Positions 1 through 6,810 of a stretch of 15,605 nucleotides of DNA are shown here, piece by piece. Numbering within the stretch: the first letter of the stretch is position 1; every line of letters begins with the position of its first letter. The stretch is from Actinomortierella ambigua (lineage: Eukaryota; Mortierellomycota; Mortierellomycetes; Mortierellales; Mortierellaceae), in the NCBI GenBank assembly GCA_016098155.1, contig JAAAJB010000724.1, forward strand, positions 1 through 15,605, in the 5' to 3' direction. The position numbers and the translations under genes are program-made. The notes below the pieces were generated by a model. The model saw nothing but the letters and a program-made list of their open reading frames with translations, ran no database searches and was not told where the DNA came from.

Positions 1-26
1 GGTTGTTTTTCTCTTTGTTTCTTTTT

Positions 27-110
27 GTCCACCCTAAAAAAATGAAAAAGAGGTGAAATAGGTTCCCGACTCGCAACAAGCGAGACCCACAAGACCAAGT
101 CAAAAAAAGG
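27..110 (+). repeat. Left arm of a window-bounding inverted repeat
   Basis: This stretch matches the reverse complement of 15521-15605 with two substitutions (positions 56 and 85 on this arm) and one base of length difference in an A run (A7 here, A8 in the right arm). Weaker similarity may continue to about 118. The arm starts GTCCACCCT and contains a small hairpin, CTCGC-AACAA-GCGAG, at 71-85. The 26 bases before it are a T-rich stretch; the right arm ends where this homology starts, so whether the repeat continues outward cannot be seen. It could be the terminal repeat of a large element or, more likely, one of two copies of a dispersed repeat. Confidence 0.9.
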
Positions 111-1358
111 TAAGTGTAGGTCCGAAAGGACTTGTCTGTGCAGTCGCCGCTTGGCAGGCGGTCCAATGTCCATTTCGGCCTGTATCGTCTTCGGGAACGA
201 TGGTGTGAACAACTAATCGGCGTATATGTTGGCCAATCTTGAATCGTTCATACAAAGCCCACACCATACTTTCTTAACTTCCTTCCACCTCCATTCCTCC
301 ATTTATTCCTTCATTCCTTATCTGTTACTCCTTCTCTTTCTGTCCTTTCTTTCTTGTATGAGCACCTAGGATTATCATGCGACGGCCACGTCTCTTGCTC
401 GGCTCTCTCCAAAGGTAATTGGGTAGTTTATGGTTGGGATGGGAGAGTGAATGCTTGTTGACAGCGTACGTATGGATCGTGGACAATGTGTTCCTACGCC
501 GCCTCGTCTGGGGGTAGAGTGTGGTCCTGGCAGATGCACCGATCGCCTTGAATCAGCACTCAGGTCGTCTTGAGCAGGGCTCTTGTCGGCCCAAGCCTCC
601 TTGCCGGCTGTCTCGGGCTGGACTACCCGAGGGGGCCTATGTAATAGGTCTAGGGGTAACAATAGCTCAGAGCCATTCTCTCGGAACAGCCTGACTACCC
701 AATGCTTTCTGTCTTTTTTCTTTTTCCTTCTGTTTAGATGGCGAGCATGTCAAGATATTTTGGATTCAATCTTTTTTTCTTTTTTTTTTTCAATAAATCA
801 ATTCTCATTGTGAATAAGGATGGCCATGATTTTTTCTGCAGTTTGAGCTTGTTGATAATGAATGTTGACCCTTTTGTGTATGTGTGTGTTTTTATGGGCC
901 TCAAAGAAGGGTTGTCTCATTCTTCGGTGCGCATCCGTCCGCAGACTATGAGACGCGGCTGCCCGTTGCCCGCACAAACTGTATGAACAATTGCGATAGT
1001 ACGTTCGAAACTACTACTCTCTTTGAGGCCCGTAAACTACTAATACTACTAATGACTCTACTACTATTACTCCCTGTTTCCGAAGCAAATAGTTTCTTTA
1101 TGCTCTATTGCTGCAACGGGCGGCCGCGTCTCGCAGATCGCGGGGTGAAGAATGGATGAAACCCTCTTTTGGGGGGCCGTGGAAAAAAAAATTCTGAAGG
1201 GCAGAACAACTATTTATCGACGTGGGTCGACAAGTAGATGGTGCATGGGGACAAAAGGGAAGGAGGGAGTCGACGAGGTCGACCGAGGTCCGGATGTTTA
1301 GCGTTTTTTTTCGGGCCGCAGCGAGAAGAGCGGCAAAAGGAACGGACAGCGAAGAGGC
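111..1358. other. Intergenic region without a confident gene
   Basis: No convincing gene was found here. Open frames are short (the longest is under 100 codons), start at arbitrary codons and match no family I recognise. The stretch holds pyrimidine-rich DNA around 270-360, T-runs at about 716-790, a CTA/ACT trinucleotide-rich segment at about 1037-1073, and the nested inverted repeats annotated at 896-1154. A short frame from ATG 378 to a GTAATT donor-like site near 415 could be imagined as a first exon, but no partner exon was found. Confidence 0.5.
896..1154. repeat. Cluster of imperfect inverted repeats (fold-back-like)
   Basis: Three arm pairs face each other. GGGCCTCAAAG at 896-906 is perfectly inverted at 1021-1031. 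The 20 bases at 950-969 are inverted at 1113-1132 with 19 of 20 matching. CATTCTTC at 918-925 is inverted at 1147-1154. The last two pairs are roughly collinear, so about 80 bases on each side form a diverged inverted repeat with a small insertion; the first pair is offset. This could be a degenerate MITE-like or fold-back element. No flanking target-site duplication was established. Confidence 0.5.
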
Positions 1359-1362
1359 AAAA
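1359..1362 (-). terminator. Likely Pol III terminator (T4) of tRNA-Leu
   Basis: On the minus strand the first run of four T residues follows the tRNA discriminator base by seven bases. A T4 run shortly after the mature 3' end is the usual RNA polymerase III termination signal. Confidence 0.7.
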
Positions 1363-1369
1363 GGAATGG

Positions 1370-1452
1370 TGAAGAGAGTGGGATTCGAACCCACGCCTAC
1401 GAATAGACTGCGGCCTTAACGCAGCGCCTTAGACCAACTCGGCCATCTCTCC
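1370..1452 (-). tRNA. tRNA-Leu (anticodon AAG)
   Basis: The minus strand folds as an 83-nt class II tRNA. The acceptor stem GGAGAGA pairs with TCTCTTC (one G-U), followed by discriminator A. The D arm carries TGGCCGAGTTGG, which serves as the A box (1434-1445). The anticodon stem is CTGCG/CGCAG with loop TTAAGGC, giving anticodon AAG (reads CUU; A34 probably becomes inosine). The extended variable arm is typical of leucine tRNAs. The T arm is GTGGG-TTCGAAT-CCCAC, containing the B box GGTTCGAATCC (1381-1391). There is no intron, and CCA is not encoded, as expected for a eukaryotic nuclear tRNA. Confidence 0.96.
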
Positions 1453-1539
1453 AGACGAGAAATCTTGAATCTGGTACCGTGAACAGATCGCGTGACCAAT
1501 ATCACGTGACAAACTGGCTTCCACCATGCCTTTCTCGCC

Positions 1540-1577
1540 TTTTTTTTTTTTTTACGAGGCCAGAAAAAAAAAAAAAA
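1540..1577. repeat. T14/A14 hairpin with 10-base loop
   Basis: Fourteen T residues (1540-1553) and fourteen A residues (1564-1577) are separated by ACGAGGCCAG, making a perfect A/T stem-loop. It lies about 90 bp upstream of the tRNA gene. A paired T-run and A-run can arise from two homopolymer-tailed insertions in opposite orientation or from slippage. No function is evident, and the exact run lengths may be affected by sequencing error. Confidence 0.8.
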
Positions 1578-2953
1578 CAAATAGCGGCAACTGGACCCCA
1601 ATCATTCAACACTTGGATCCGATCTACTCCGTTCGCGATATTAGAAGCTTTGAGTAACTCTATCGACGGCGTGAGCGAACGATTGGAGGATATGATTTCG
1701 GACAGACCATGCTCGACCTCCCCCAGTTTGTACTTTTTATAGTTGGTCAGTACGGGACCGGTACTGTGTCCCTCACAACAAAGAGCCTCTTTGACACTCT
1801 CTAGAACTTGCTACACACCAGTCAGTCGATAGCCACAAAGGTTGCCCCACAAAATCGTCGAGCACATGGAGAAAGGAAGCCTGCGACAAAATCTGGAAGC
1901 CGAGATGCGAGGCTACGGTCGCATGGGAACAGATGTACAAGATCAGGGCCAAGCGCAGCAAACACCCTGCTGCAGGCACATAACGCTGGACAGGTAGCTA
2001 CTAGCTTTCTACACCCACAAAACTCATGCTACTGCGGTCGCTTTCATGCCGCCAATGAGCCTTGCTTAGGTTCAGTGGACCCCATGCGAAAAGCTGGCGG
2101 CCACCTCGTGCAAGCAATGCTCGGTTATAGACACCTCACGATGATGGAGCGTGTAGATATGTTCCTTGTCAAGTAAAAAAAAAAAAAACACCGGCGTTCA
2201 AGTTCTACCGCGACTAGGAGGTTCGCAAGTACGAGATGGTTCATCGAGCCGAGTCCTCCATCCTTGCTTGACGTGGGGTCAGCAACCAAGGTATGATAAC
2301 ATTCCTGCAGTCGCTCAACAGCCACAAAAAGGCTCCAGCTAACCTTTAAAATGACGGCTACTGATTTCCCGAGATGCAGTTCGGCCGCGCCCGTGGAAAG
2401 GAGGAGAAGATGGACACTGCTGTCCAGGGTCTGATCGACGTGTTTACACAAGCAACGGTGGTCAGCTCAATCCTGACGTTCTAGTCTCTATTGGCCTCGA
2501 TGAGTTTAGCGCCAGCTTTGAGTTGATATCGTTGCATGGGACGTACAAGAAAAAGACCAGTCAGGAGAGTGAGTGTCGCTTTTATAGTGTGTACTCTCGA
2601 ATGGTGAGCTAAGACCAGTCTTAGCTCCGTTGCATGGGGGTACACTGTTCTAGGTATCAACGAGAAATACATCTCAAAATGTTGCTAACGAAAAATGGCA
2701 ATGTTCGATTTGGGCAATGGGGCAGGTTATTTCGCCAGCCATCCACAATTATAACAACTCGAGCAATTGCGGGCAAAGGTATGTGGACATGGTGAACTAC
2801 CGCTTCCTGCATCATCGTTGATGCTGGAACTGGACAACATTCCATCGAGATACTATGGCTTGTCAAAACATGATCAATTACACGCTTCATCACCTTCACC
2901 TTCACAAACGGATCCCACCCCTCGTAGACTAGTTTTTCCTAGCGGGATTTTGG
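1578..2953. other. Gene-poor stretch with coding-like fragments
   Basis: No intact gene can be defended here. Several plus-strand fragments have protein-like composition in shifting frames. One is read from ATG 1866 and contains SLRQNLEAEMRGYGRMGT, ending at a GTAGCT donor-like site near 1992. Another lies at about 2361-2610 and contains LNPDVLVSIGLDEFSASFEL. A third spans about 2693-2981 and is broken by one TAA; it ends in LAGLNQSHNL. They share no single frame, and I recognise no domain. The region could be a decayed gene, an unrecognised multi-exon gene, or chance. Confidence 0.35.
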
Positions 2954-2967
2954 CTGGCCTAAACCAG
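2954..2967 (-). promoter_or_regulatory. Palindromic 3' element downstream of the chromate transporter
   Basis: In the sense of the transporter mRNA this reads CTGGTTTAGGCCAG, beginning 25 nt after the stop codon. As RNA it can pair fully, with two G-U wobbles. It matches the perfect palindrome CTGGTTTAAACCAG, also 25 nt after the stop of the REEP-like gene (15105-15118), at 12 of 14 positions. Its position suggests a role in 3'-end formation or a 3'-UTR binding site; this is inference. Confidence 0.45.
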
Positions 2968-2992
2968 TCTCACAATTTGTAAATATAAATAA

Positions 2993-4774
2993 TTAAGAAG
3001 TCTCCACGGCATACTCTATGGCGCCCATCGCCCCTCCTAGAACAATCACGAGCGGCGCAGGGACTCCCAGATAGCCCGAAGCCACAAAACCTGCACTGGC
3101 AATAACGATATGGTATCCGTCTGATCCTTGGAGCGTGGTGATCTGAACCCAAAGGAGCCACACTGCCGAAAAAACGAGGCCTAGGGCTGCGGCATTCACG
3201 CCTCGAAAGACCATTTTGACAGCAGGCCTGTCTCTCAGAGCCTGCCAGAGTGGAAGGATGGCGCACTTGAGCAAAAGTCCGGGGGTGAAAATGGCAACGT
3301 AGCAGAGAAAGGCACCGAGGATGCTGGCACCGACGCTTCCAGAGGTGGTGTTCATCATAGCGACGGCGCCCAGGAAAGCAGCAAGATTGAAGTTTGGTCC
3401 TGGTAGCGCTTGAATCAACGCCAAGCCGACCAAGAACTGGGAGTCGCTCATCCATTGGGGCTCAACCATGTAGGTCCGCAGGAGTGGAATAATGACAGGG
3501 CCACCACCAAAAATGATGGAGCCTACAAAGTAAAACGTTGCCAACAGATATCCATAGTCTGCCTTGGGTGGGACTGGGATGGTTGCTCGGACGACGATCG
3601 AGGCAATTAAGAGAGCAGAGAAGACAGCCAGAAATCCAAAAGCAAGTTTGGGAGAGTAGTTGTACAAAGTAGGGGTCTTGTGCATGAGCGAACCAAAGTC
3701 AAAAATGGCGTGCGCACGCAGGGGATATGATATACAAAGGTTAGAGATCTCTCGCTTTTTTTTTTTTTTTTTTTTTTTTTTGCGTGGAGATTAAAAATTC
3801 TAGGAAACAACTGCTCACCTGAAAAGCAGCTGAAGATGCAACATCTTCTTCTCCAGAGTCGATTGCAGATGCACTTGGTTCCTGACTTGGTTCCTCACTT
3901 GTGGGCTCTTCTTGCTTCTCAGGCTCGATATTGTCTCCGGAGGGGGCGACGGATTCGGTGACGGGTTCGCTCTTGTCAGTGTCTTGCTGCAGATCGCCCT
4001 TATTCTCCAACAGCGATTGCGATTCTCGTCTGTGCCTGGCCATAAAGGGTGTCCAGAGAGCATCAAATGCCAAGCTGCACAGGCCACCGGCTGCCATGAC
4101 GACAGGGAGTAGCCAAGCCGATGAATAGAGGGCTGTCACTCCTCCTGAAACAAGCGCCAGGATTCTGGTGAGCTTGTCTGTCGCCAACGTAGTCGACATG
4201 CGGTAGGCAGCCAAGGCGACCAGTCCAATGGCTGCTGAGGCAAGGCCCTGTTCGAGTCGTTCCGCCCACAAGGGGATTGTCTCGCCGACTATACCGATCA
4301 AGGCACCAGCAACGGTCATGACTAAGAATCCAGGGACACTATTTTTTTTTGAGATCAAATTTGGGCCTTTCTTAGGTTTTGATTCGGAGCACAAAGATAA
4401 TTTTTTTTTTCAACCTTCCATTCTTACCTCCATAGTAAAAATGCAAGAAGCGCGCACGCAAAGCCATTGCGGACAAGAGCAATGCTAAAGGCGAGTTCGG
4501 TGCTGGCAGGGCCCGGTAGAGCCTGACAGATGGCAAACAACTCTGTGAACTGCTCGTTTGAGACCCAGTGGAGCTTGGTGACCACCTCGTCGTGGAGAAG
4601 AGCAACATGGACTGCAGGTCCTCCGAACGCAGTGTAGCCAAACTTGGTATAGGTCTTGATGATCTCTACGGCTCGCTGGCTGAAAGGAACCAGGACCACC
4701 CTCGACAAGGCCCCATCCTGAGGCAGTTGTTGGTGGAGTTGCTTCTCGGGGTCGAATGCCCTTTCAGTGGCCAT
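2993..4774 (-). CDS. CHR-family chromate transporter, three exons, 516 aa
   Basis: This is a membrane transporter of the chromate ion transporter (CHR) family, whose fungal members take up chromate, probably as a sulfate analogue. Exons on the minus strand are 4774-4428, 4338-3819 and 3676-2993 (347+520+684 nt, 517 codons including stop), with introns of 89 and 142 nt. Intron 1 joins the frame as LLW-S-VPG, restoring the family motif. The protein shows the two-half architecture. The first half has FGGP at residues 50-53 and QALPGP at 84-89. The second has FGGGP at 345-349 and QALPGPNF at 378-385. The halves are linked by a hydrophilic, Glu/Ser/Pro-rich loop at about 217-289, probably cytosolic. 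Intron 2 contains a 26-base homopolymer (3756-3781) and a CTAAC branch-like site. The start is the first ATG before the conserved region. It is divergent from DAD1. Substrate specificity is not shown by the sequence. Confidence 0.93.
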
Positions 4775-5032
4775 TTGGGAAGAAAATGAGAGTGCAAGGG
4801 GGATGATGAATGAAGAAAAGGATGAATTCAAGCAGACCTGCGACCCTAACGGGTGTGGGTTACTGGTAAAAGAGCACTCCGATGATTTTCCATCGGAGAA
4901 CTTTAGTGTTCTTGGGCCAGTCCTGGCACTCTCGCGCACCTCGTGGCGCTCCTACCTTAAAATTCTTTGAAACTTTGATTCTTACCTATCGTCACTCCAT
5001 TGATTCTCCATTCACAGTAGTCGATGAAAGAA
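4775..5032. promoter_or_regulatory. Bidirectional promoter between chromate transporter and DAD1
   Basis: These 258 bp separate two divergent start codons, so both genes must take promoter and 5'-UTR sequence from here. An imperfect GC-rich palindrome lies at about 4930-4951 (CTCGCGCACCTCGTGGCGCTC). The DAD1 side has pyrimidine-rich, AT-richer sequence from about 4960. No TATA box or known cell-cycle element was recognised. Confidence 0.5.
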
Positions 5033-5455
5033 ATGACTCTCCACAACCAATCTCACGAGTCTGCTGCATTCGAGCAAGAACGGACGAGGCTCGTGGGCGA
5101 GATCACTCAGGTAGCATTCATTGTTTTAGCAGATTGACAACATTGACTCGCCATGGTTGCAGGTACATGATGGGGAAAAAAAAACTCACTCAGGACGGCG
5201 CGAATCGTGTTTCCAAACTTTTCATGTGTATAGGAGCTCGGCCAGCTCATCGCGAATGTCAACCTGCTGAACCGAAACCTGGAGACAATCATCACCATTG
5301 GTCAAGACTTTGAGCAGCTATCTCAACTATGGCAGAGCTTCCATACATCACCCTTCCAGGAGCAACTGCAGCAAGAGTTACTGCGACTCGAAGAGGCGGA
5401 AAGTGTTGCGACGGTTGAGATCCACGAGCGAGCGTCGCCAGTAGATGGAGAGTAG
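5033..5455 (+). CDS. DAD1: DASH/DAM complex subunit Dad1, two exons, 99 aa
   Basis: Dad1 is a small coiled-coil subunit of the fungal DASH (Dam1) complex, which couples kinetochores to spindle microtubules in mitosis. Exon 1 is 5033-5110 and exon 2 is 5234-5455, with a 123-nt phase-0 intron (GTAGCA...GTATAG). The protein carries the family core FEQERTRLVGEITQ (13-26) followed by NVNLLNRNLETIITIG (34-49) and a short DFEQLSQLWQSF helix (51-62). This closely follows the Dad1 pattern of an F-E-x-E-R start, a central LNRNLE motif and an LW-F end. The C-terminal Gln/Glu-rich 37 residues are variable. Length is within the usual 70-100 aa. The start ATG is the only one compatible with the conserved N-terminus. 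Confidence 0.93.
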
Positions 5456-5465
5456 CGCGGGTACA

Positions 5466-5483
5466 GACAGGACAGGAAGACAG
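5466..5483 (+). repeat. 18-bp motif repeated at 6081-6098
   Basis: GACAGGACAGGAAGACAG here matches GACAGGACAAGAAGACAG at 6081-6098 at 17 of 18 positions. The motif lies just after the DAD1 stop codon, and its second copy begins the 12-bp tandem array about 600 bp away. Confidence 0.7.
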
Positions 5484-5511
5484 CGCTGGCCTTGTGGAGG
5501 ATGGCATTCTG

Positions 5512-5535
5512 TCTCTCTCTCTCTCTCTCTCTCTC
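5512..5535 (+). repeat. (TC)12 microsatellite
   Basis: Twelve uninterrupted TC units lie downstream of DAD1. Confidence 0.97.
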
Positions 5536-5910
5536 CTCTTCGCGTGGCTGCATGGGGGCTGTAGTACGTACTTTGTTGCTTGCTCTATGTGTCCAAATCT
5601 CTGTGCACATATGCTGCACACGTACCGTACTCTTTGCACATCTTATCCTCCTCATCTTTCGTTGCCAGGAGGGCGCAGACATGTGTAATTGGCTTTTTTC
5701 TTTGCATGTTTGGCCTCTCTCTATAATCATGGCAGCATTTCGTCCAACCTGCAGGGCTCAGAGTGGCGCTGCAAGTGAGAGAAGGAGGCAAAGATAATAG
5801 ATAGAAAGGATATGTCTATGTATTTTTTTTTTTTTTTGAACAACAGGCTTCATGTCTGCAGACAATGCGCTATTACCATCTAGCACCACTGGCTTGGAGA
5901 TGATCTGTTG

Positions 5911-5944
5911 GAGAGAGAGAGGGAGAGAGAGAGAGAGAGAGGAG
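5911..5944 (+). repeat. GA microsatellite
   Basis: A nearly pure GA tract with one GGG interruption. On the minus strand it is a long pyrimidine tract. Confidence 0.97.
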
Positions 5945-6093
5945 ATAGAGCATAATATGCTCCGTGGTCGACAGTAAAGCAGTAAAGTTGGTTGGACATG
6001 ACATTCATGACACCCCGGGCGAGCGGATATTATTTTTTTTTAAATTGAAGGTTTGAAAGCCTCTTGTTCTCTTCCCCAGGGACAGGACAAGAA

Positions 6094-6129
6094 GACAGGA
6101 CAGTGGACAGGACAGTGGACAGGGCAATG
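6094..6129 (+). repeat. Three tandem copies of a 12-bp unit
   Basis: GACAGGACAGTG occurs at 6094-6105 and 6106-6117, and a third copy at 6118-6129 differs at two positions. A related partial unit precedes it at 6081-6092. The unit length is a multiple of three, but no frame around it looks coding. Confidence 0.9.
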
Positions 6130-6215
6130 ACCAGGGCGTCGTCGTCGTTGACAAGAAAGCCCAAGATTGTTTGAGCGTGCCCAATTCACCTCTTCACCTT
6201 TCCCACCCCCCTCGA

Positions 6216-6292
6216 CTCTCTCTGTCTCTCTCTGTCTCTCTGTCTCTCTCTGTCTCTCTGTCTCTCTGTCTCTTTCTCTCTCTCTCTCTCTC
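6216..6292 (+). repeat. TC/TGTC pyrimidine microsatellite upstream of the TRP-like gene
   Basis: Interspersed TCTC and TGTC units form a ~77-base pyrimidine-rich tract about 520 bp before the TRP-like start codon. CT-rich tracts are common in fungal core promoters, so this may be part of the promoter or 5' UTR. Confidence 0.9.
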
Positions 6293-6593
6293 CTCTTCCC
6301 TTTTTTTCTTTTCTCCCCCTTCGTTTCTCGACCGGAGGTACTCTCCACCCACCTCCTGTCTCCAACGGTCGCCGAGTGCATACCCTTGAGCTGCTTCGGT
6401 ATATTGACAATCTCCCACCACCCACACAATTACACACGTCCGTGCAGCGAATGTGCTGCTGCCTCCCCCCACTCACGACCCCACCTCCTCATTGTCCACT
6501 CGCCCGGTCCCATTGGCCTGAATCCACACCTCTGTTCCGCCATTCCGAGCATACAACTGCCCCCCCTCCCCCCTCTCACTCTTTCTTCTCTCG

Positions 6594-6715
6594 CTCACTC
6601 AGTCACTCACTCACTCACTCAGTCACTCACTACCTCGCTGACCTGCTCTTCTTCTCTCTCTTTCTCACTCTCTCGCTCTCTCTCTTCCTCACTCTCTCGC
6701 TCTCTCACTCTCCCG
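6594..6715 (+). repeat. ACTC repeats and CT-rich direct repeat before the TRP-like start
   Basis: Tetranucleotide CTCA/ACTC units run from 6594 to 6631. A CT-rich block follows, containing a 19-base direct repeat (6664-6682 and 6688-6706). The block ends ~95 bp before the ATG at 6811 and probably lies in the core promoter or leader. Confidence 0.8.
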
Positions 6716-6810
6716 CGCTTCAACTCACCTTCCGCTCTGTGTTGCCTTACCCTGGCATTCATCCCGTGAATTCTGCCATCCATTCTAAACTCTGACACAG
6801 ACCCCTCATC

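Larger units (their letters stand above)
5456..6810. other. Repeat-rich intergenic region / upstream region of the TRP-like gene
   Basis: No confident gene was found. It holds a TC microsatellite, a T15 run (5823-5837), a GA tract, a 12-bp tandem repeat and a long pyrimidine-rich zone from about 6200 to 6720 that approaches the TRP-like start codon. Some frames across the CT/GA tracts are long only because they are simple-sequence translations (poly-Ser/Leu or Arg/Glu). A possible minus-strand splice acceptor at 5910 is discussed under rejected items. Confidence 0.6.

Noticed and set aside
2361..2470. Resemblance of a short fragment (FGRARGKEEKMDTAVQGL) to NYN-type nuclease motifs
   Set aside because: The similarity is a few residues only, and the fragment overlaps another coding-like frame; not enough to name a family.
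5815..5910. Minus-strand exon after the (CT)n tract and CAACAG acceptor-like site at 5910
   Set aside because: The acceptor looks good only because the microsatellite mimics a pyrimidine tract; the frame runs into the A15 run and no upstream exon was found.
6167..6795. Long plus- and minus-strand open frames across the CT-rich region (up to 200 codons)
   Set aside because: They translate simple repeats into Ser/Leu or Arg/Glu runs and match no family; the DNA reads as promoter or leader sequence.
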